64,000 nt of DNA, taken from the NCBI GenBank assembly GCA_963796195.1, contig CAWCKS010000004.1, positions 62,001 to 126,000 of the forward strand. Reading direction: 5' to 3'. Position 1 is the first letter of the stretch; the number at the start of each line of letters is the position of its first letter. The notes under the pieces are model-generated. The model did no database searches, was not told the DNA's origin, and was given only the letters and a program-made list of their open reading frames with translations. The translations under genes were made by a program, and so were the position numbers. Source of the DNA: CAWCKS01 sp963796195 (GTDB lineage: Bacteria > Pseudomonadota > Alphaproteobacteria > Rhizobiales > Xanthobacteraceae). Positions 16,575-26,249 of this stretch are shown here, one piece after another.

Positions 16575-19500
16575 TCACCAGCCGTCGACAAATGGCCGCT
16601 TCTTGCCGGTGCGCGGCGGTGGCGGCGGCACCGAGTTCAGGCCCGAGATCAGCCATTTCCGCGTGTCGGCCGGATCGATCACGTTGTCGAGCTCGAACAA
16701 CGAGGCAGTGTTGAGCGCCTTGCCGCGTTCGTACATCTGGGCGACGTAGGTCTCGTAGGTCTTCAGCCGTTCCTCGGGATCTTCGATGGCCGCAAGTTCC
16801 TTGCGGCGACCGAGCTTGACCTGGCCCTCGAGACCCATGCCGCCGAATTCGCCTGTTGGCCACGAGATCGCAAAGATCGACGCATGGAAGCTGCCGCCCG
16901 CCATGCCCAATGCGCCGAGACCGTAGGCCTTGCGGATCACCACGGTGAACGTCGGCACCGAAACATTGGCGCCGACCAGATAGGAGCGGCAGCAATGGCG
17001 TACTAATGCGGTCTTCTCGTGCTCCGGGGCCGACCATGTTGCCGGGGGTGTCGCACAGGAACAGCAGCGGAATATCGTGGGCGTCGCACAGCTGCATGAA
17101 GCGGGCGCCCTTGTCGGCCGCCGGGCTGTCGATCGCGCCGGCAAGGTGCAAGGGATTGTTGGCGACGACACCGATCGGCCGGCCTTCGATACGGATCAGC
17201 GCGGTGATCATGCCGTGGCCAAAGCCTTTGCGGATCTCAAGGAACGAGCCGTCGTCGGCCATGGTCTCGATCACGTTGCGCATATCGTAGGCGCGCAGCC
17301 GATTGGGCGGCACCGCATGCCTTAGCTTGCGCTGGTCAGGACAAGTCCAGTCGCTGCAGCGGCCCCTGGAAATATGACAAGTATTTTTTCGCGACATCGA
17401 CAGCTTCGATCTCGTCGTCGACCGCGATATCGACCACGCCATTCGGCACCTGCACGCTCATCGGCCCGACTTCTTCGGGGCGATAGACGCCAAGCCCGCC
17501 GCCTTCGATCATTGCCGGGCCTCCCATGCCGATGGTCGAATTCGCGGTCGCAATGACCACGTCGCAGCAGCCGAGCAGCACGGCATTGCCGGCGAAGCAG
17601 CGGCCGGACGTAATGCCGACCAGTGGGAACGAGGCCGCTCAAGCCGCGCAAAGCGATGGAAGGTATCGAGCTGCAGCGAGCCGACGCCAATGGAGTCGGT
17701 GTCGCTGCCGCGCCCACCGCCGCCTTCGGCAAACAGCACAATCGGCATGCGCCACTGTTCCGCCAGCTTGAACATGCGGTCTTTCTTCTCGTGGCCTTTT
17801 TGCCCTGGGTGCCGGCAAGCACCGTGTAGTCGTAGGCGACAACGGCGACGCGCGCCTTGTCCGGGGGAAACAGCGCGCCATTGACCTGCGCGGTGCCCGC
17901 AATCAGCGAGTCGGCCTGCGTGGTGTGGATCAGTTCGTTCAAGTCGACCGTGCGGCGGCGTGCGGCGACGGCAAGCCCGCCATATTCGGCGAAGGTGCCG
18001 GGATCGACCAGCTGCGCGATGTTTTCGCGCGTGGTGCGCTGGTTGGTGCGGCGGCGGCGGGCGACCGCGTCGGGCCGCCGCTCATCGGTCAGGATGGCCT
18101 GGCGATCGAGAACTTCGGCGAGATCAGGGCGGATTTCATCAAGATCAATCTCGCTCTCGATAGCGACCGCTTCGCCGGTTTCCTCGCCCGGCTCGACAAA
18201 GATCAGTGGGTGCCCTTCGTACACCGTGTCGCCAGGCGTGATGTTGATCATCCTGATGGTGCCCCCGGTCGTCGCCTTGACGACGTGCTGCATCTTCATG
18301 GCTTCCATGATCAACAGCTGCTGGCCGATGCTGACGGCATCGCCCTCCTCGATGTCGAGCGAGACGATGGTGCCGAGCATGGGCGCCGGCAGCGCCACCG
18401 TGCCTTCCGGCCCGCCGCCGTCGAATGACGCCAATGGCGCCGGCTCCGCGACCGCTCCCGCATCTGAGGGCGGCCCGCTGGTGCGCCCATGGTTGAGCAC
18501 TGCGAGCGGATCGCGGCTATCGACGCGCGCGCCGGCGAGTTTTGCCTGCGGTGACGCGGCCGCCTGCGGCGCGAAGAATTTTGCCGGATGCTTTGCGGAT
18601 TTCAGAAGCTCGTCGAGGTGCCCTTCGACGAAACGCGTGTCGAAGGTGCCACGCTGAAACGCCGGATGCTGCAGGATCGCCTGCAGCAGGGAAATGTTGG
18701 TCGGTGCACCGACGATGCGGAATTCGGACAGCGCGCGATAGGCGCGGCCGGCGACGTCGGCGAGATCGCCGGATTTCGCGTGCACGATGACCTTGGCGAG
18801 CAGCGAATCGAACCGCGGGTTGGTCGCATAGCCGGAATAGCCAAATGCATCAACGCGAATGCCGGGGCCGATCGGCGGCTCGAACGCAGTCAGCGTGCCG
18901 CCCGCCGGCCGGACACTGCCATCGGCATTGATCGTCTCCATATTGACGCGGAGCTGCACGGCGATACCGCGCGGCGCCGGAATCGATTTCTGGTCCAGCC
19001 CGATGTCAGCGAGGCGCCTGCCTTGCGCGATCTCGAGCTGCGCGCGAACGAGGTCGATCCCGGTGACTTCTTCGGTCACGGTGTGCTCGACTTGCAGGCG
19101 GGCGTTGGCCTCGATGAAGGCAAAGCGGCTGCGGCCGCTCGCGTTCGCCTCGACAAGAAACTCGAATGTGCCGAGGTTGCGGTAGTTGGCCGCCTTGGCG
19201 AGCTTCAGCGAGGCATCGTACAGCGCGACGCGAGTGTCAGTGCACGAGGCTGGGCGCCGGCGCGATCTCGACGATCTTCTGCCGCTGCCGCTGGATGCTG
19301 CATTCGCGCTCGTAAAGGTGGCTGAGCCCGCCGTGCCCGTCGCCCGCGATCTGCACCTCGACGTGACGCGCACGCGGAAACAGTTGCTCGACATAGACAT
19401 CGCCGTTGCCGAACGCCTGCTTCGCCTCGTTCTGGCAAAGTTGATAAGCGCGCTCGAGCTCGGCCTTGTCGCGCACCGGCCGCATGCCGCGCCCGCCGCC

Positions 19501-19978
19501 GCCAGCGATCGCCTTGATCATGATGCCGTCGGGCGACTTGTCGAGGAACGCCATCGCCTCATCCAGGCTGGTCGCCGTCGAGGTGCCCTGCAGCACCGGC
19601 ACGTCGCACTTCTGGGCCAGTGCGCGGGCCGTCGCCTTGTTGCCGAACAGGTCGAGCGTCTCCGGCGTCGGGCCCGACAAAGATCAGGCCAGCCGCTTCA
19701 CAAGCCCTAGCGAACCCGGCGTTTTCGCTCAGGAAGCCGTAGCCGGGATGCACGGCGTCGCAGCCGCTCTCTTTCGCCACCGCGACGATCTGCGCGATAT
19801 CGAGATAGGCCGCCGGGCCAACGCCCTTCAGCGCCCTGCTCTCGTCGCTGCGACGCGTGTGCAGCGAAGTCGCGTCGTCCTCGGAGAACACGCTAATCGT
19901 GGCGATGCCTATGTCGGCCGCGGCGCGCGCGATCCGGATCGCGATTTCGCCGCGATTGGCGATCAACAGTCGTTTCAT
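16575..19978 (-). pseudogene. Single-chain acyl-CoA carboxylase (biotin carboxylase-BCCP-carboxyltransferase fusion), multiply frameshifted
   Basis: Starting at ATG 19978 (MKRLLIANRGEIAIRIARAA), the pieces give in order: biotin carboxylase (HPGYGFLSENAGF; ATP-grasp GGGGRGM; EANARLQVEHTVTEEVTG), a biotinyl domain with LIMEAMKMQHV near 18300, and carboxyltransferase N- and C-halves (VLLGCCDVVIATANSTIGMGG; GMGLEGQVKLG), ending at 16575. The total is about 1,130 codons, the length of fused acyl-CoA carboxylases. The frame changes near 19673, 19243, 17800 (A5 run), 17640, 17350 and 17026 (C4 run). At least two changes sit in homopolymers, so sequence error is possible. It is 76 bases downstream of the CoA-transferase and should carboxylate the CoA ester that enzyme makes. 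Confidence 0.8.
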
Positions 19979-20054
19979 CGAACAAACTCTTTTGCTTTTG
20001 CGAATGTCCCTTGTCGGAAAACCGGTGCCCAATTTTCCGGGACATGCGCGTGAA

Positions 20055-22371
20055 TTATTCGGCCGCTTCGGCCACCGCTCGCGTGCCGATCACCCCGGTC
20101 GCGCTCAACCGATCGATCTCGGTCTGCGACAGGCCAAGATCGTCGCGCAGCACCAGCATGTTGTGCTCGCCAAGCGTCGGTGACGGGTTGCGCAGCGGCG
20201 GCCGCTTGCCGTCGAGGGTGTAAGGCGCGTGCGGGATGACATGGTTGCCGATGTAGCGGCGGTCGGCGCGGCGCCAGAACCCGGACTGCTTGAGCTGGGG
20301 ATCATCGAGCAGGTCGACGCCGGCGTAAACCGGGCCGGCGCTGACGCCCGCGGCTTGCAGGAGCGACGTTGCCTCGGCCGCGCTCCGCTGCGCCCCCCAG
20401 GACCGTAGCGCGGCCTCCATGGTCGGCTCATGCTGCTTCAGCGCTGCGAGATCGGCGTTCTCGAATACGAGATCGGCCCGCCCGATCGTGCGTGCGAGCG
20501 CATTCCATTGCACCGGCGTTTCAACGGCCACCGCAAACCAGCGCTTGTCGGCATTGCTCGGCGATACCGCGCGCAACGCGCTGAGCGGATGGCGGTTGCC
20601 GTCGCGGCGCAACGGCTCGCTTTGCACGGACTGCGCGACGATGGCATCGGCGCCAAGCTGGAACAAGGCTTCGACCTGGCCGAGGTCGATGATCGCGCCG
20701 CCACCTTTCTTGGTGCGGCCGTAAAGAGCGGTCAGGGCAGCGATCGCGCCATAGATGCCGGCAATCGGATCACCATAGGCGACGTGCTGCATAGTCGGCG
20801 GGTCGTTCGGCTCGCCGTTCGCAAACGGCAGTCCGGACGCCTGCTCAACCGTCGAACCGTAGGCGCGAAAACTGCGCCACGGCCCCTTCGCGCCGAATGC
20901 GCCCATGCCAACGCAGACGAGATCAGGCTTGATGCCGACCATTTCGCGCGCGCCGATACCGAGCTTGTCGAGCACGCCGGGCGCGTAGTTCTCGATCATG
21001 ACGTCGGATTTGGCGGCGATCTTGCGCACCAGGGCGCGGCCCGCCTCGTCCTTCAGATCGAGCGTGATGCCGTGCTTGTTGCGGTTGACCATCAGGAAGG
21101 ATGGTTTGATCTCGTAAGGCGGTGGATCGCCGTCGAGCGGGCCGTCAAAAGCGCGCCACCAGTCAAAATGCGTGCACGACTCGACCTTGACCACCTCGGC
21201 GCCGAGGTCGGCAAAGTGACGCGCCGCGAGCGGGCCGGCCCAGCCCATCGACAGATCGAGCACGCGAACACCGGTCAGCGGCAAGTCTGGGCTCAAGTCT
21301 GAGCTGTTGTTCGCCGCAGCTTTTGGCGAGGCGACCGGCGCAAGCGGTTCGATATGGAACGGCATGGTCGGACCGACGGCGCTTTGATGTCCCGGCACGG
21401 GAGCAAAGCTGCCGCGCTCTTGCCAATGCAGCGTCTTCGGCAAGTCCGATAGGCTTGGCACCGGCGCCAGCGGAATGCGCCGCCGTTGTCCCTCTTCGAG
21501 CAGATATTTTGCGCTTTTGGCCTTGAACGCCGGGATCAGCACGGGATCGAGCGCGTCGGCGCGCTCCATGCGCTGCAGGGAAACCCACAGCTCCTTGTCC
21601 TTGCCGAGATCCGGGCGGCCGATCATGTCGCACAACGAGATCCATTGCGGCGCGGTCAGTGCGGTGACGCCGATCCAGCCGTCGCTCGCCTGATAGATGC
21701 CGCCGGGAAATGTCGGCGTGAAACGGTTGACGCCGCGCCGGACCGTGCGGTCGCCGGTCAGCGCGACGGCTGCTGCGCCACTCTCCGAGAAGCAGAGATT
21801 GGCGTCGAAGACGTTGAGGTCGATGCGCCGTCCGCGCCAGCCGGCATCTCGGCCGATGATCGCGCCGAGCGCGGCAATGAAGGCCGTGGCGCCCGCAACC
21901 ACTTGCGGCGCGTGACCGCGCGGCAGCATCGGCATGCCGTCCTTGGGGCCCGTGGCGTAGGACACCGCACTCATCGCCTGGATGATGGCGTCGGTCCCGA
22001 TCCACCTGGCATAGGGTCCAGCCGGGTCGAACCACGTCATGCCGACGCGAATGGCACGCTTGAACGAGCCCTGCTCGAGCGCGTGGTCCGCCGAGCTGAT
22101 CGTCGTCGCATCGAGACCCGCGATGACGAGGTCGATCCTGCCGTCGCAGGCGCGCGCGGCCGCACCGAAATCGGCCGCGCGGTTCTTTCCTGCGTCGAGC
22201 CAATCCGCATAGGCCTGACTGGCCGCACCGCCATAACCGGCGCGCGCGCACATCGGGCTTGCCGATCTGCGTCACGTTTGCACCGTTCGCCGCGAACAGA
22301 TGGCCGCAATAGCGTGATGCGACGCTGTCGGCATATTCGATCACGTTCAAGCCAGCGAGCGATGTTGTCAT
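20055..22371 (-). CDS. CaiB/BaiF (class III) CoA-transferase, two fused domains, one frameshift
   Basis: About 770 codons from ATG 22371 (MTTSLAGLNVIEYADSVASR). Two copies of the family fold lie in tandem: the first to about residue 390, the second beginning GVRVLDLSMGWAGPLAARHFADLG with MVNRNKHGITLDL, VMIENYAPGVLDKLG and the catalytic Asp region AYGDPIAGIYG. The first copy appears divergent and may be structural. The frame breaks once near 22250 in a (GC)n run, between QIGKPDVRAR and AGYGGAASQAY. Such enzymes move CoA between carboxylic acids. It lies between the importer and carboxylase genes, suggesting it activates the imported acid. Confidence 0.82.
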
Positions 22372-22405
22372 TGTTTATCTCTCGGCCCTTCGTTTCTTGT
22401 TGTTG

Positions 22406-23377
22406 TCAGTGCGCATGCTCGGAATTGAGGAGATGGCAGGCGGCACGGCGTCCGTCGGCCAATGGCGTCAGCGCAGGGTCAGTGGTCTTGCAGACCGGCA
22501 TCACGTGCGGACAGCGCGGGTGGAACTTGCATCCATCAGGTGGCGCCAACGCGCTGCCGGTGTCGTCAAAACTCTCGGCGGCCACCGGGACAAAGTCCGG
22601 ATCGGGCCGCGGCACGGCACTGAGCAGCGCTTGCGTATAGGGATGTTTTGGCGCCGCAAAGATTTCCGCGCTCGGGCCGCTCTCGACCACACTGCCGAGG
22701 TAGATCACGGCAACCTGCGTCGACAGATGCTCGACCAGGGCGAGGTCATGGGCGATCAACAGATAAGTCAGGCCGAACTGCTTCTGGATATCCATGAGCA
22801 GGTTCAGGATTTGCGCGCGGATCGAGACGTCGAGCGCCGAAATCGGCTCGTCGAGGATGATGATCTTTGGCTGCAGCGCGAGCGCCCGCGCGATCGCGAT
22901 GCGCTGGCGCTGGCCCCCGGAGAACTCGTGCGGATAGAGATCGGCGGCGCTCGCCGGCAAGCCTACGATATCGAGCAACTCCAGCACGCGCTTGCGCAGC
23001 GCTGCGCGATCGGGGCGATCGTGGGCGAGGATCGGCTCGCTGACGATCTTCGCGACCTTGAGCCGCGGATTGAGCGAGGCATAGGGGTCCTGGAACACCG
23101 CCTGGACATGGCGGCGATAGTTCTTGATCTCGCGACGCGACATATCGGCAAGCGTCTTGCCCTCGAACATCACGGCGCCGCCGGTCGGCTGCTCCAGCAT
23201 CAGGACAAGCTTGGCGATCGTGGTCTTGCCGCAACCGGATTCGCCGACCAGTGCGACGGTCTGGCCGTCCGGAATGACGAGGTTGACGTCATTGACGGCG
23301 CGGACCACGCCGCGCCCACGCTGGGTGCGGACATCGAAATGTTTTGAGAGCTTGCGAAGCTCCAGCGCCGTCGTCAT
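22406..23377 (-). CDS. Peptide/nickel-type ABC transporter ATP-binding protein (DppF/OppF-like)
   Basis: 323 residues, starting at the ATG that overlaps the upstream stop by one base. Walker A is GESGCGKTT, the signature SGGQRQRIAIARAL and Walker B IIILDEP. The C-terminal extension DGCKFHPRCPHVMPVCK carries the Cys cluster typical of oligopeptide ATPases. It forms a heterodimer with the next-upstream ATPase on the cytoplasmic face of the importer encoded by the operon. Confidence 0.93.
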   Translation of the reverse strand: MTTALELRKLSKHFDVRTQRGRGVVRAVNDVNLVIPDGQTVALVGESGCGKTTIAKLVLMLEQPTGGAVMFEGKTLADMSRREIKNYRRHVQAVFQDPYASLNPRLKVAKIVSEPILAHDRPDRAALRKRVLELLDIVGLPASAADLYPHEFSGGQRQRIAIARALALQPKIIILDEPISALDVSIRAQILNLLMDIQKQFGLTYLLIAHDLALVEHLSTQVAVIYLGSVVESGPSAEIFAAPKHPYTQALLSAVPRPDPDFVPVAAESFDDTGSALAPPDGCKFHPRCPHVMPVCKTTDPALTPLADGRRAACHLLNSEHAH

Positions 23378-24360
23378 CACTGCTTCGCCTTGAGCCAGCA
23401 GTGCACGACATGGCCGTCGCCGATATCGGTCGCCGGCGGATACTCATCGCAAATGCTCATGCGCTTCGGGCAGCGCGGCGCGAAGCGACAGCCGGCCGGC
23501 GGATCCAGCAGGCTCGGCGGCTGGCCGGGGATCGCCGCAAGCCGGTCGCGCTTCTGGCCGAGATGCGGGATCGCCTCCAGCAGCGCCTGCGTATAGGGAT
23601 GCGCCGGGTTCTTGTAGATGTCGCGCACCTTGCCGGTCTCGACGATACGGCCGGCATACATCACGGCGATGCGGTGGCAGAGGCCGGCGACGATCGACAG
23701 ATCATGCGTGATCAGGATGATGCCGAGCTTGCTGTCGCGCTGAATGCTTTTGAGCAGCGCCATCATCTGCACCTGGATGGTCACATCCAGCGCGGTGGTC
23801 GGCTCGTCCGCGATGAGGAGCCGTGGCGAGCAGGCAATCGCCATGGCGGTCGCGACGCGCTGGCGCATGCCGCCGGAGAACTGGTGCGGGTAGTTCCTCA
23901 GCCGCTGTTCGGGCGACGAAATGCGCACGCGGCGCAGGCCTTCGGCCGCCTTCTTCCAGGCTTCGCGAACCGTTTTGACCAGCTTGTGATAGAGGAACGG
24001 GCCCGACACCTGGTCGCCGACCGTGAACACGGGATTGAGCGAGGTCATCGGGTCCTGCGAGATCATCGCAACCTGCTGGCCGCGGATGTTTTGGGCCATC
24101 TCGTCTTCGCTCAGACTCAGCAGCTCCGCGCCGTCGAGCTTGATGCTGCCGTTGATCCGGCCGCCGCCGTGGCGCGGCAACAGCCGCAGGATCGACAGGC
24201 AGGTCATGGTCTTGCCGGAGCCGGACTCGCCGACGAGGCCGAGCGTCTCGCCCTCGTGCACCTCAAAACTGATGCCGTCGACCGCGTGCACGACGCCGCG
24301 CCGCAAATGCAGGTAGGTCTTGAGGTCCTCGACCTTGAGCAGAGGCGCGGACGCGGTCAC
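23377..24360 (-). CDS. Peptide/nickel-type ABC transporter ATP-binding protein (DppD/OppD-like)
   Basis: 327 residues from a GTG at 24360, chosen because it overlaps the permease stop (GTGA) and has GGAGG just upstream. Walker A is GESGSGKTM, signature SGGMRQRVATAMAI, Walker B LLIADEPTTALD. The C-terminal AGCRFAPRCPKRMSIC is the family Cys motif. It pairs with the second ATPase. The four-base overlaps with both neighbours indicate one transcript. Confidence 0.93.
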   Translation of the reverse strand: MTASAPLLKVEDLKTYLHLRRGVVHAVDGISFEVHEGETLGLVGESGSGKTMTCLSILRLLPRHGGGRINGSIKLDGAELLSLSEDEMAQNIRGQQVAMISQDPMTSLNPVFTVGDQVSGPFLYHKLVKTVREAWKKAAEGLRRVRISSPEQRLRNYPHQFSGGMRQRVATAMAIACSPRLLIADEPTTALDVTIQVQMMALLKSIQRDSKLGIILITHDLSIVAGLCHRIAVMYAGRIVETGKVRDIYKNPAHPYTQALLEAIPHLGQKRDRLAAIPGQPPSLLDPPAGCRFAPRCPKRMSICDEYPPATDIGDGHVVHCWLKAKQ

Positions 24361-25259
24361 AGCTGCCTCCGCTGCGGATCGAGCAGGTCGCGCAGCCAGT
24401 CGCCGACCAGGTTCGAGGACAGGCAGGTCAGCATGATCGCAATGCCGGGCATGGTGATGCCCCACCAGGCGTAGGTGATGTACTGCCGGGCGTCAGCCAG
24501 CATCAGGCCCCACGACACGTCGGGCGGCTGGATGCCAAGGCCGAGGAACGACAGCGACGCCTCGAAAATGATGACCTGGCCGACCTGCAGGGTCGCAAGC
24601 ACGAGCAGCGTGTTGAAGATGTTCGGCAGGAGGTGGCGGCGGAAGATCGTGAGCGGGCCGCAGCCGGCGACCTTGGCAAAGGCGACATAGTCACGCTCCT
24701 TCAGCGACAGGATTTCGCTGCGGATGATACGCGCGTACCAGGTCCAGTAGGTAAAGACGATGACAATGACCACCGTGGTCAAGCCGGGATCGAGCGTCGC
24801 CGACAGGATCAGCGCCAGCGCGAGCGCCGGGATCGACATCTTGATCTCGGCGATGCGCACGATCACGGTGTCGACCCAGCCGCCGAAATAGCCGGCGATG
24901 ATGCCGAGCAAGGTGCCGATCGCGCCGGAGAAGATGATGGCGTAGAACGACACGATCACCGAGACGCGCGCGCCGACGATGATCTTGCTCAGGACATCGC
25001 GGCCGAGATTGTCGGTGCCGAGGATATGCTCGAGGCTGCCACCTGCCTGCCAGAACGGCGGACGGAACGACGCGGCAAGATTGAGGCCGTTGGGATCCTG
25101 CGGCGCAATGTCCTCGCCGCCGATCGCGCCGATCAGTACCAGCGCGAGTATGAAAAGCGGAATCCACGGCACGCCCTTGAGACGGAAGCGCACGCCGAAC
25201 GGCTTGACGTCCGACAGCGTCGTTGCACTCGTGTCTGCCGGAGCCGAGGTCACGCTCAT
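24357..25259 (-). CDS. Peptide/nickel-type ABC transporter permease (DppC/OppC-like)
   Basis: 300 residues with an N-terminal cytoplasmic tail, a membrane helix near 30-48 and a periplasmic segment containing HILGTDNLGRDVLSKIIVGAR, the OppC hallmark. Five further helices follow, including the EAA-loop equivalent near KVAGCGPLTIFRRHLLPNI. It forms the channel with the next-upstream permease. Start and stop overlap both neighbours by four bases. Confidence 0.93.
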   Translation of the reverse strand: MSVTSAPADTSATTLSDVKPFGVRFRLKGVPWIPLFILALVLIGAIGGEDIAPQDPNGLNLAASFRPPFWQAGGSLEHILGTDNLGRDVLSKIIVGARVSVIVSFYAIIFSGAIGTLLGIIAGYFGGWVDTVIVRIAEIKMSIPALALALILSATLDPGLTTVVIVIVFTYWTWYARIIRSEILSLKERDYVAFAKVAGCGPLTIFRRHLLPNIFNTLLVLATLQVGQVIIFEASLSFLGLGIQPPDVSWGLMLADARQYITYAWWGITMPGIAIMLTCLSSNLVGDWLRDLLDPQRRQL

Positions 25260-26170
25260 CGGCGGATCCTCGGATCGATCAGGCTATAGGAGAGATCGAC
25301 CAGGAAGTTCGAGAGGATGAAGACGATCGAGGTGACCAGCACGCCGGCCTGCACGACCGGATAGTCGCGCGCAAACACCGCCTCGACCACGGTGCGGCCG
25401 AGCCCGGGCCAGGCAAACACCGTCTCGACCACGAAGGCGCCGCTCAGCATCGCCGCGAAATAGACGCCCATGATCGTGACCAGCGGCAGCAGCGCGTTGC
25501 GGAACGCGTACTTCCAGATCAACAGACGCTCGGGCGTGCCGACAGCGCGGCCCATGCGGATGTAATCGCTGTCGAGCACCTCCAGCATGCCGGAACGGAT
25601 GATGCGGGTTTGCGCTGCGACCGGATACCAGCCGAGCGAGATCGCCGGCAGGATGACGGACTTGAAGCTGTCGGCGCCGAACGCCGGTAGCCAGCCGAGC
25701 CCGACGGCAAAGACCAGGATCAGCACCAGCCCGACCCAGAACGAGGGCACCGCCTGCCCGGTCATGGCGATAATGCGGCCGACGTAGTCGATCCACGAGC
25801 CGCGATAAACCGCAGACAGCACGCCGAGCGGAATGGAGAGCAGCACGCTGAAGGCGAAGGCGGCAACCGCAAGCTCGATGGTCGCCGGCAGCCGCTCGAA
25901 CACAAGCTGCAGCGCCGGCATCTGCCAGCGATACGAGTTGCCGAAATCGCCGCGCACTGCGTGCGACAGGAAGATGAGGTATTGCTGCCAGATCGGCAGA
26001 TCGAGACCGAGATTTTTGCGCAGCTCCTCGATCGCCGATTTCGGCGCCTCGATCGGCAGCAACAGCGAGACCGGATCGCCAGATAGCCGCGAGATCACAA
26101 AGATGATCAGGCTCGCGCCGATGATGCTGACGAGCGCGTTCAACAGTCCCTTGATGATGGTCGATTTCAT
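25256..26170 (-). CDS. Peptide/nickel-type ABC transporter permease (DppB/OppB-like)
   Basis: 304 residues from the ATG at 26170. Six membrane helices; the first is followed by RLSGDPVSLLLP and LGLDLPIWQQYLIFL, as in OppB proteins. The cytoplasmic loop RAVGTPERLLIWKYAFRNALLP is the ATPase contact. It ends FLVDLSYSLIDPRIRR, the usual end of OppB. It lies 79 bases after the binding-protein gene. Confidence 0.93.
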   Translation of the reverse strand: MKSTIIKGLLNALVSIIGASLIIFVISRLSGDPVSLLLPIEAPKSAIEELRKNLGLDLPIWQQYLIFLSHAVRGDFGNSYRWQMPALQLVFERLPATIELAVAAFAFSVLLSIPLGVLSAVYRGSWIDYVGRIIAMTGQAVPSFWVGLVLILVFAVGLGWLPAFGADSFKSVILPAISLGWYPVAAQTRIIRSGMLEVLDSDYIRMGRAVGTPERLLIWKYAFRNALLPLVTIMGVYFAAMLSGAFVVETVFAWPGLGRTVVEAVFARDYPVVQAGVLVTSIVFILSNFLVDLSYSLIDPRIRR

Positions 26171-26249
26171 TCGGTCGTCGGTCACGGGCGGCGGGGAAGC
26201 CCGACGCCGTCGAGCTTCCCGCAAATATCGTAAGATCATTATCGGACGA

